Assembly: GCA_020638975.1 (NCBI GenBank)
Contig: JACKHN010000021.1
Coordinates: 50,706-114,705, forward strand
DNA: 64,000 bases
DNA from: Planctomycetaceae bacterium
GTDB lineage: Bacteria > Planctomycetota > Planctomycetia > Pirellulales > Pirellulaceae
Reading direction: 5' to 3'
Under the pieces are notes generated by a model. It ran no database searches, was not told the origin of the DNA, and was given only the letters and a program-made list of their open reading frames with translations. Every line of letters begins with the position of its first letter. The stretch's first letter is position 1. Shown piece after piece: positions 1-6,749 of this stretch. The translations under genes were made by a program, and so were the position numbers.

Positions 1-735
1 AAGAACGTACGCGGACTGTACTTCGCGGGTCAGATCAACGGAACGACCGGCTACGAAGAGGCTGGAGCGCAGGGGCTGATCGCGGGAGCCAACGCTGCGC
101 GACAGGTCGCTGGTCACGAGCCAATTATTCTGAACCGCGATCAGGCTTATATCGGCGTGTTGGTCGACGACCTCGTCACATGTGGCGTGGATGAACCGTA
201 CCGCATGTTCACGAGCCGCGCTGAGTATCGCTTGTTGCTTCGCCAGGACAATGCCGACCGGCGGCTGACACAGTTGGGATATGAAGTCGGTTTAGTCGGC
301 AATGACCGCTGGCAACGACTGCAAAAGAAGGAGGCCGAAATCTTGTACGCGCGAGAACTACTAGAGTCGAACCGGACGGAAGGCGTCACGCTGACCAAGT
401 ACCTGCGCCGGCCTGAGGTGACGTGGGAGACGCTGTGCGGCGTGTTGCCGGAACTCCGATCGATCTCTGCCGATGCAACAGAACAAGTTCTTTACGACGT
501 TAAGTACTCAGGCTACGTGGCTCGCCAGGAGCAACAAGTTGAACGGCAGAAGCGACTCACTAACAAACGCATTCCCGAGACTTTCGATTTCGCCGCGATC
601 ACACAACTGCGTATGGAAGCGAAAGAAAAACTGACGCGAGTGCGACCCATCAGTCTTGCTCAAGCGAGTCGCATCAGCGGAATCACTCCAGCCGACGTAG
701 CGCTCCTACTCGCCCACCTCGAAGGCAAGCGATAG
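1..735 (+). CDS. mnmG: tRNA uridine-5-carboxymethylaminomethyl modification enzyme MnmG (GidA), C-terminal part
   Basis: Only the 3' part is present; the reading frame is open from base 1. The FAD-dependent enzyme works with MnmE to build the cmnm5/nm5 group on the wobble uridine of some tRNAs in the cytoplasm. The visible part carries the family signature GQINGTTGYEEA, then AYIGVLVDDLVT and EPYRMFTSRAEYRLLLRQDN, all highly conserved in MnmG, and the C-terminal helical domain that ends in ISGITPADVALLLAHLE. The true start lies upstream of the window. The stop is TAG at 733-735. An imperfect hairpin (746-793) follows, without a clear T-run. No other family fits these motifs. Confidence 0.97.
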   Translation, partial: KNVRGLYFAGQINGTTGYEEAGAQGLIAGANAARQVAGHEPIILNRDQAYIGVLVDDLVTCGVDEPYRMFTSRAEYRLLLRQDNADRRLTQLGYEVGLVGNDRWQRLQKKEAEILYARELLESNRTEGVTLTKYLRRPEVTWETLCGVLPELRSISADATEQVLYDVKYSGYVARQEQQVERQKRLTNKRIPETFDFAAITQLRMEAKEKLTRVRPISLAQASRISGITPADVALLLAHLEGKR

Positions 736-869
736 TCGATTGTGTCTGGAACTACGCTGCATATCCGTCGGTAAACTCAGCGTATTCTTCCAGGGCGCAA
801 TCCTAGGCGATTCCGCGACTTCCATCTCAAGTCGCTTACAGTAAACAGCTTACGTCGCTAAGATCAATC

Positions 870-897
870 TTGACTGGCTTCGCAGGCTCGCTATAAT
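870..897 (+). promoter_or_regulatory. Sigma-70-type promoter for the HTH-receiver/kinase/antiporter genes
   Basis: A -35 box TTGACT (870-875) and a consensus -10 box TATAAT (892-897) are separated by 16 nt. Transcription would begin near 904, giving a leader of about 215 nt before the start codon at 1120. This is one of the best promoter matches in the window. It is a prediction from sequence only. Confidence 0.65.
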
Positions 898-1089
898 TCG
901 GGCGTCTGTCAAACTCGGTAAGCTCGGAAAGAACAGTTAGTGCTTACTAGATGGAGCGAAGCAGAAAGGTGTGCCGTTTACGCACGCCACGAGGTCTTGT
1001 TGAACGAGGGAGCTAAGGACTAGCAACGACGTGGCGATCCACGGAAGTTCAGGGAACATGGCAAGACGCCGCTATCCCGACCGCTAGTT

Positions 1090-1114
1090 CTACCATCGAT
1101 AGGAGGGATGGTAG
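1090..1114 (+). promoter_or_regulatory. Hairpin presenting the Shine-Dalgarno sequence in its loop
   Basis: Perfect 8-bp inverted repeat CTACCATC (1090-1097) and GATGGTAG (1107-1114). The 9-nt loop between them, GATAGGAGG, contains the full AGGAGG ribosome-binding site. The ATG inside the right arm (1108) is too close to be used, so the preferred start is 1120. The hairpin could control translation of the downstream regulator, but that is an inference. Confidence 0.55.
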
Positions 1115-1119
1115 CAGAC

Positions 1120-1707
1120 ATGAGTACCAAAACAGTTTTCACCACAGGTGAAGCAGCACGGATCTGCAAAGTCAGTCAGCAAACGATCATTCGCTGCTTC
1201 GACAACGGTTCCCTCAAGGGGTTCCGCGTTCCCGGCAGTCGGTTTCGGCGCATTCCGCGAGACCAACTGTTTCAATTCATGAAGGACAACGGTATTCCCA
1301 CCGATGCCCTGGAAAGCGGCAAACGCAAGGTGCTGATCGTCGATGACGACGAGGATCTTGTGGAATTGCTGGTCGACGTGTTTGCCCGTGACGGTCGCTT
1401 CGAGATTCGCACGGCAAACAACGGTTTCGACGCCGGCATGTTCGTCAAGGAGTTCCGACCCGATTTGGTGGTGCTCGACGTGATGCTGCCGGATATCAAC
1501 GGCAAGGAAGTTTGCCAGCGAGTTCGTCAGGACGACACGCTCGAAGCCGTCAAGATTATCTGCATCTCAGGTATGGTCGAGCAGGACAAGGTTGCTGATT
1601 TGAAGGCCGCCGGAGCCAACGACTTTATTCAGAAGCCGTTTACGGTTGACAAGCTTCTGGATCGTTCCTGCGATCTGCTGGATATCGAACGAGTTGTCGG
1701 TAGCTAA
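1120..1707 (+). CDS. HTH DNA-binding domain fused to a response-regulator receiver domain
   Basis: 195-residue cytoplasmic regulator with unusual domain order: an N-terminal excisionase/MerR-like helix-turn-helix (residues about 5-55; TTGEAARICKVSQQT then GSLKGFRVPGSRFRRIPRD) followed by a CheY-like receiver (70-190). The receiver has the acidic pair D75/D76, the phosphoacceptor D120 in LVVLDVMLPD and the conserved Lys172 in QKPF, so it should be phosphorylated. The likely partner is the histidine kinase next door. Start 1120 is chosen because AGGAGG at 1101-1106 is 13 nt away, whereas the ATG at 1108 touches it. It sits first after a good promoter. The target genes are unknown; control of the antiporter downstream is a guess from position. 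Confidence 0.88.
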   Translation: MSTKTVFTTGEAARICKVSQQTIIRCFDNGSLKGFRVPGSRFRRIPRDQLFQFMKDNGIPTDALESGKRKVLIVDDDEDLVELLVDVFARDGRFEIRTANNGFDAGMFVKEFRPDLVVLDVMLPDINGKEVCQRVRQDDTLEAVKIICISGMVEQDKVADLKAAGANDFIQKPFTVDKLLDRSCDLLDIERVVGS

Positions 1708-1732
1708 CTCCGATTGCATTGCAAGTACATGC

Positions 1733-1786
1733 TGTAGAGCAAGCTGTTTGCTCGATGCTTCGCATCGGCAAGTGGTTTGCTCTACA
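1733..1786 (+). repeat. Palindromic hairpin element between regulator and kinase genes
   Basis: The arms TGTAGAGCAA (1733-1742) and TTGCTCTACA (1777-1786) are perfect complements, and a second inner stem GATGC/GCATC lies near 1754-1765 around a TTC loop. There is no T-run, so it is not a typical intrinsic terminator. It may be a REP-like element or an mRNA processing or stability site that separates the regulator from the kinase. Confidence 0.55.
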
Positions 1787-1805
1787 CGCATTTTGGGACG
1801 AGTTG

Positions 1806-2747
1806 ATGGTTCCAGGGATTGATTCAACGAACAACCACAAGTCTCGCGAAGATGCTGCGCGAGAACTGGTTCAAAAAGTTCTGCTGGCGCCGGAATTGCT
1901 CCACGATCCATCCGTCACGTCATTCGTTGCGGACGGCAAGTACGCGAGAAAGTCGTGGGGTTCCTGGGAACTGGCGTTAGATGGGCTCGTCGAACGACTG
2001 TCCCGTCTGGAGCAACTCGAAGACAATTTCGACCGAACGTTGCTCACTGAAAAGTTGGAGTCGATGCGTGAACTGGCGTACGGTGCGAGTCACGAGATCA
2101 ACAATCCGCTGGCAAACATCTCGTCGCGGGCACAGACGTTGCTGCGAGATGAAACGGACCCGGAACGGCGACGCAAACTTGCGACGATCAATAGCCAAGC
2201 GTTCCGGGCTCACGAGATGATCGCCGACATGATGTTGTTTGCGAAGCCGCCCGATCTAGTGCGAGAGAACGTCAATCTTTCTGATTTGATTGCTCAGGTT
2301 TTAGAAGAACTGAGTGGCAGAGCCGACGAACAAGGAACGGCGTTACTGGTCACGGGGACGAGCGATGACTGTTGGCTTAGTGCCGATGCAACTCATTTGT
2401 CCGTCGCGCTAAGAGCACTCTGTCGCAATTCGCTGGAAGCAATCGGTGCTGGGGGACAAGTGACCGTCTCGCTTGTCGCCGCCGAGGATTCCGTTGAACT
2501 CAGCGTGACCGACACGGGGCCGGGCATCCCAATGGAAGTTCGAAAGCATCTCTTCGATCCCTTCTATTCGGGACGGGAAGCGGGTCGCGGGCTCGGATTT
2601 GGACTTTCAAAGTGTTGGCGAATCGTTGAACTTCATGGCGGATCGATCGAAGTCGGGGAGAACACGAACGAGTACACTCGTTTCACGATCCGCTTGCCCC
2701 GACGTATTGAACAGCCGAAGCAATCATCACCACCTCTTGTCGCCTAG
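1806..2747 (+). CDS. Sensor histidine kinase (soluble)
   Basis: About 313-residue two-component kinase without a membrane segment or a recognisable sensor domain. The N-terminal ~85 residues are unassigned. The HisKA dimerisation helix follows with the H-box YGASHEINNPLANIS (His96), then an HATPase_c domain with an N-box (LCRNSLEA), G1 box (DTGPGIP), F-box (LFDPFYSG) and G2 box (GRGLGFGLS). It should autophosphorylate His96 and pass the phosphate to a receiver, most simply the HTH-receiver protein upstream. ATG 1806 is preferred over a start at 1719, because 1719-1786 is occupied by the hairpin element. The stop codon TAG is directly followed by the TTG start of the antiporter gene, which suggests co-translation. 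Confidence 0.9.
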   Translation: MVPGIDSTNNHKSREDAARELVQKVLLAPELLHDPSVTSFVADGKYARKSWGSWELALDGLVERLSRLEQLEDNFDRTLLTEKLESMRELAYGASHEINNPLANISSRAQTLLRDETDPERRRKLATINSQAFRAHEMIADMMLFAKPPDLVRENVNLSDLIAQVLEELSGRADEQGTALLVTGTSDDCWLSADATHLSVALRALCRNSLEAIGAGGQVTVSLVAAEDSVELSVTDTGPGIPMEVRKHLFDPFYSGREAGRGLGFGLSKCWRIVELHGGSIEVGENTNEYTRFTIRLPRRIEQPKQSSPPLVA

Positions 2748-4373
2748 TTGGACATTCGCAGCGTGACTTGGATCGGACAAATCTGGGGTGTGCTGTTCCC
2801 GCCCGACTCGTATGGCTGCTTGAGCCTGCTGCCTCCGCTAATTGCAATCACCTTAGCCATTGCGACGCATCGAGTCGTCGCATCGTTGCTGGCGGGAATC
2901 TTTGCCGGCGCATGCATCTTGGCCAGCGGCAATCCCATCACCGCGATCGGTACGACGTTCGAGACACACCTCTGGACGAGCCTCAGTGACGGCGATCATC
3001 TGCGTGTCTTCGTGTTCACACTGTTGATGGGAGCCATGGTTGGCGTGATGCGACAGAGCGGAGGCATGGAGGCGATTGTTAACGGCATTGCGCCGCTGGC
3101 TCGCAGTCGACGAGGCGGGCAGTTGACCGTCTGGTTGCTCGGGTTGATCATCTTTTTTGACGATTATGCAAACTCGCTGCTGCTCGGCAACACGATGCGC
3201 CCGCTCACCGATCGATTGCGTATCTCTCGCGAGAAGCTTGCTTACTTGGTCGACTCGACCGCCGCACCGGTTTCTGGCTTGGCTTTGGTTTCCACCTGGG
3301 TGGCAGGCGAAATTGGGTACATCCAAGACGGACTTACCGGAACACCGCTCGCCGAGTCGACAACGGCGTTCGAACTCTTTATCGCGACGATTCCCTACCG
3401 CTTCTATGTGCTGTGGGCCTTGTTGATGGTGCCGCTAGTTGGAATTCTCGGGCGCGACTTCGGTTCGATGCTAGTTTCCGAACGGCGAGCGATTCGCGAG
3501 ACAGCTGCTTCCAAATCGAGCGGCACTAATCCACGAGGAGATACCTCGCAATGGCCTAACGCGGTTATTCCGGTTCTCACGGTAGTACTCGTCACCATCA
3601 TTCTTATTACGGCTACGGGCTGGCAAGCGATTGCTGAAGACACGACGATCGAGCGTACTGCGCTGAACATCTTTGGCAACGGCAACTCTTACTTGTCGCT
3701 GGTGTATGGTTCGCTGACAGGACTCATCATCGCGGTGCTGCTGGGGTGGTGGAACGCACGCATCGACCTAGAGAACTTGAAAGCGGCAGCAAGCGAAGGA
3801 GCGATCCAAGTCATGCCAGCACTCGCGATTCTGTGGCTAGCGTGGGCGCTGTCTGGCATTACGAAAGAGAACTATCTCGGAACGGGCGAGTATCTCGGGC
3901 ACTTACTGGTCGGCTCCGTCGATGTTCGCTGGATGCCGACGATCGTTTTTGTCCTGGCATCGGTGGTCGCATTTTCCACGGGAACCAGTTGGGGCACGAT
4001 GGGAATCCTCATGCCGCTCGTTGTGCCGACAACCATCCAGTTGCTCGGCGCTGACCAGACTCAAGTCTCGGCACAAGACCCGCTTTTGATTGGTGCAATC
4101 GCTGGAGTTTTGGCGGGCGCGATCTTTGGCGATCACTGTTCGCCGATCTCCGACACGACCGTCCTCTCGTCACAAGCCAGCGGCTGCGACCATGTCGCCC
4201 ACGTCCGCACTCAGATGCCGTATGCGTTGCTCGTCGCGGGCATCTCCGTCGTCTGCGGCACGATTCCAATTGGGCTTGGAGTTTCGGTCTGGTTGGTGTT
4301 GCCGATTGGCGTTGCCGCGATGGTGATTTGGCTTTGCGTCGTTGGTCGGCAGTGCTCTCACGCCGGCGATTGA
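2748..4373 (+). CDS. NhaC-family Na+/H+ antiporter
   Basis: 541-residue polytopic inner-membrane protein with about 12 hydrophobic segments. Family hallmarks include SLLPPLIAITLAIAT near the N-terminus, GGMEAIVNG, the highly conserved IIFFDDYANSLLLGNTMRPL, and the C-terminal half SFSTGTSWGTMGILMPL-like and GAIFGDHCSPISDTTVLSS segments. It would exchange sodium (or a carboxylate) for protons across the membrane. The start is TTG immediately after the kinase stop; no internal ATG before the first membrane segment fits better. A kinase, a regulator and the transporter in one unit suggest sodium or pH sensing. The exact substrate cannot be told from sequence, since NhaC relatives include malate/lactate antiporters. 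Confidence 0.9.
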   Translation: MDIRSVTWIGQIWGVLFPPDSYGCLSLLPPLIAITLAIATHRVVASLLAGIFAGACILASGNPITAIGTTFETHLWTSLSDGDHLRVFVFTLLMGAMVGVMRQSGGMEAIVNGIAPLARSRRGGQLTVWLLGLIIFFDDYANSLLLGNTMRPLTDRLRISREKLAYLVDSTAAPVSGLALVSTWVAGEIGYIQDGLTGTPLAESTTAFELFIATIPYRFYVLWALLMVPLVGILGRDFGSMLVSERRAIRETAASKSSGTNPRGDTSQWPNAVIPVLTVVLVTIILITATGWQAIAEDTTIERTALNIFGNGNSYLSLVYGSLTGLIIAVLLGWWNARIDLENLKAAASEGAIQVMPALAILWLAWALSGITKENYLGTGEYLGHLLVGSVDVRWMPTIVFVLASVVAFSTGTSWGTMGILMPLVVPTTIQLLGADQTQVSAQDPLLIGAIAGVLAGAIFGDHCSPISDTTVLSSQASGCDHVAHVRTQMPYALLVAGISVVCGTIPIGLGVSVWLVLPIGVAAMVIWLCVVGRQCSHAGD

Positions 4374-4417
4374 GATTCGGAAGTGTAATGCAATCATCGC
4401 GATGAACTCGCGATATC

Positions 4418-4426
4418 TGTTATACT
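4418..4426 (+). promoter_or_regulatory. Extended -10 promoter element before the Uma2 pair
   Basis: TGTTATACT gives an extended -10 (TGnTATACT). No good -35 box is visible. It lies 35 nt upstream of the first Uma2 start codon, which has an AAGGAG ribosome-binding site at 4449-4454. Confidence 0.4.
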
Positions 4427-4460
4427 TAGAAACGAAAGGCAAGTCCCAAAGGAGCACGCC

Positions 4461-5009
4461 ATGTCTCAAGCAATTCCTGCAAACACCAAGCTCGGCTACG
4501 AGCACTATGTGTGTTATCCCGATGATGGGCGGCGGCACGAGATCATCGACGGAGACCATTACATGAACCCGGCTCCCACGACCGACCATCAACGATTCTC
4601 ACGGCGTATCCAATTTCAACTTTACGAACAAATTGAAGAATCCGGGCGGGGCGAAGTCTTCAATGCGCCATCCGATGTGCAACTCACCGATCACGATATC
4701 GTGCAGCCGGATTTGATCATCGTTATGCACGAGCGACGCTCGATTATCACGCCCTCGCGGATCATAGGCGTGCCGAATCTGATCGTTGAGATCTTGTCAC
4801 CGACGACGAAACGGCACGACTGCGTGTTAAAGAAGGCGTTGTACGAGCGGGTGGGAGTGCCGGAGTACTGGATCGTACTCACTGACGATCGTGCCGTCGA
4901 GCAATTTGTGTTGCGAGACGGGAAGTACGTTTTGGAGGGAAATCACTCGTCGAGCATGACCGTGGCAACAATCGAGAACGTCAGCGTTGACTTAACGAAA
5001 GTCTGGTAA
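4461..5009 (+). CDS. Uma2-family (DUF820) putative endonuclease, copy A
   Basis: 182-residue protein of the Uma2/DUF820 family, a PD-(D/E)xK nuclease-like fold common in cyanobacteria and planctomycetes, with no well established biological role. Seen motifs: YEHYVCYPDDGRRHEIIDG, QPDLIIVM (Asp of the core), LIVEILSP (Glu) and the helix LKKALYERVGVPEYWIV. AAGGAG is 6 nt upstream of the ATG. The copy is nearly colinear with the next gene, which begins 5 nt after its stop, a clear tandem duplication. Odd point: after EYWIV this copy has LTDD where family members and copy B have DPD, so the usual WIVDP motif is altered here. Confidence 0.85.
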   Translation: MSQAIPANTKLGYEHYVCYPDDGRRHEIIDGDHYMNPAPTTDHQRFSRRIQFQLYEQIEESGRGEVFNAPSDVQLTDHDIVQPDLIIVMHERRSIITPSRIIGVPNLIVEILSPTTKRHDCVLKKALYERVGVPEYWIVLTDDRAVEQFVLRDGKYVLEGNHSSSMTVATIENVSVDLTKVW

Positions 5010-5014
5010 CCATC

Positions 5015-5563
5015 ATGTCTCCAGCGATACGTACAAAGAACAAACTCGGGTACGAACACTATGTGTGCTACCCCAATGATGGGCGTCGACACGAGATCAT
5101 CGACGGAGATCATTACGTGAACCCCGCACCGAACACCGGACACCAACGTTTTTCTAGCAGAATCCACTATCAGCTTTATCACCAAATCGAAGAAACTGGT
5201 CGTGGAGCAGTCTTCACTGCCCCAACGGATGTTCAACTATCGGAACACGATATCGTTCAACCCGATTTGATCATCGTGATGGAGGAGCGGCGACTAATCA
5301 TCACTCCAGCTAAGATCAAAGGTGTGCCGAACTTGATAATCGAGATTCTGTCACCATCAACAGCGGCGAATGATCGATCGCTAAAGAAAGAGATCTACGA
5401 GCGTGCCAGCGTGCCCGAGTACTGGATCGTTGATCCTGATGAACATGTCGTGGAACAGTTGGTGATGCGGGACGGCAAGTATGAACTCGTAGGCTCACAC
5501 GCCGTGAGAATTACCGTGAGTACGATCGAGAATGTGTCTATCGATCTGGCCAAGGTGTGGTAG
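5015..5563 (+). CDS. Uma2-family (DUF820) putative endonuclease, copy B
   Basis: 182 residues, the same length as copy A and alignable end to end without gaps. It keeps YEHYVCYP, HEIIDGDHY, QPDLIIVMEERR, NLIIEILSPST and the canonical PEYWIVDPDE. It probably shares the mRNA with copy A, as only 5 nt separate the genes and no obvious ribosome-binding site precedes this ATG. The substrate of Uma2 proteins is not known to me. A hairpin or terminator is not evident before the converging aldolase gene, whose stop lies 14 nt away. Confidence 0.85.
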   Translation: MSPAIRTKNKLGYEHYVCYPNDGRRHEIIDGDHYVNPAPNTGHQRFSSRIHYQLYHQIEETGRGAVFTAPTDVQLSEHDIVQPDLIIVMEERRLIITPAKIKGVPNLIIEILSPSTAANDRSLKKEIYERASVPEYWIVDPDEHVVEQLVMRDGKYELVGSHAVRITVSTIENVSIDLAKVW

Positions 5564-5576
5564 CACCGGCGTTCTG

Positions 5577-6596
5577 CTAAGCCATCCCACGCTTCTTTAA
5601 CTCGCCGACCACCGTTTGCACGATGCGAGTGACTTGATCGGAATCAACTGAGTCACCAACTGGGCAACCACCGACCGGCTGATCAGTAAATCCTTCGGCA
5701 GCGAGCAGGCATTGGAGTTGATCGCTCAGCTTGGCCAGTTCTTTTTGCTGCACGAGGGACTGTGGCTGTCGACCAATGCCGGTCGAGAAGCCTCGTAATC
5801 GCAAGGCCGCTCGGAAACCTTCGGGGAACTCGGCGGAAAATAGCATCGCGTCGAATAACTTCAGCAGCCGATATTGCAATTCTCTTGCGTCATCCAGTTT
5901 GCCGCTCAGCGTCAGGTCGTAAAGCTTGCGAGTGATCTCAGGAACGACGCCGCTGGTCGCATTTGTGCCGCCATCGCAGCCAATCAACAGCATTGGCATC
6001 AGTGCCGCGTCCCAACCTGTAAGGAATGCGAAGTCTGGACGAACAGGCCGCACAGCCGCGATCATCCGCATCATGTGGGGCAAGTCACCCGAGGAATCCT
6101 TGATCGCTGCGACACGAGGACATTCCTCGGCCAGTCGTTGTACCGTGGGCACATCGATCGGTGACGCAAACATTGGAATATTGTACAGCGTGACATCGAT
6201 CGGGGAGTTATCGGCGATCTCCTTGAAATAGGCATACACGCCAGCAGGAGTCAGCTTGTAGTAAAACGGCGACACAATCGCAACGGCTCGAACGCCGAGA
6301 CTGTGATAGTGTTCGCAAGCCTTGATCGTCTCGCGAGTATTCGCCTCGGCGGCTCCGGCCAGAATTGGCACGCGGCCTCGAGTCTGGTCGGCCATGATCT
6401 CGATGATTCTGCGGCGTTCCTCGACTGTAAAGCGAGTAAACTCGCCCGTCGAACCATTGGGATACAATCCGTGTACGCCGCGATCGATCAGCCAGTCGAC
6501 GTACTTTCGCAGTTCGGGCTCGTCGATCTCGCCGCGAGCGTCGAGAGGCACAATGTTTGGCGTAAAGATGCCACGAAGTGGTGTGTTGTTGGACAT
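5577..6596 (-). CDS. DapA/N-acetylneuraminate lyase-family aldolase with C-terminal helical extension
   Basis: 339-residue class I aldolase of the DHDPS/NAL superfamily (TIM barrel). It has NGSTGEF near residue 47, the Tyr of the YNIP motif (Y138) and the Schiff-base lysine K166 in AAIKDSSGD. Such enzymes cleave or form bonds between pyruvate and an aldehyde; the actual substrate is not predictable, and the dapA role is not claimed. The barrel ends near residue 300. A 15-20 residue linker (TDQPVGGCPVGDSVDS) and a predicted amphipathic helix (about 319-336) follow, the layout of a microcompartment encapsulation peptide. The ATG at 6594-6596 is chosen for MSNNTPLRG; an in-frame extension to 6671 is possible but has no family support. 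Confidence 0.88.
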   Translation of the reverse strand: MSNNTPLRGIFTPNIVPLDARGEIDEPELRKYVDWLIDRGVHGLYPNGSTGEFTRFTVEERRRIIEIMADQTRGRVPILAGAAEANTRETIKACEHYHSLGVRAVAIVSPFYYKLTPAGVYAYFKEIADNSPIDVTLYNIPMFASPIDVPTVQRLAEECPRVAAIKDSSGDLPHMMRMIAAVRPVRPDFAFLTGWDAALMPMLLIGCDGGTNATSGVVPEITRKLYDLTLSGKLDDARELQYRLLKLFDAMLFSAEFPEGFRAALRLRGFSTGIGRQPQSLVQQKELAKLSDQLQCLLAAEGFTDQPVGGCPVGDSVDSDQVTRIVQTVVGELKKRGMA

Positions 6597-6749
6597 TGGC
6601 TCGGCAGATCCCGCTTGGCTCGTTAGAATTGTTACAACCTGTACCATCGATGGATTGGAATACTCAATCATAGCTCAGGCTTCGCCCATCACAACTTCTC
6701 ATTTCCCGGCATCTTTCCCGTGCGATCACCGCCTGACAAGCCTGACTCA

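Noticed and set aside
746..793. Hairpin after mnmG as a terminator
   Set aside because: The stem is imperfect and is not followed by a T-run.
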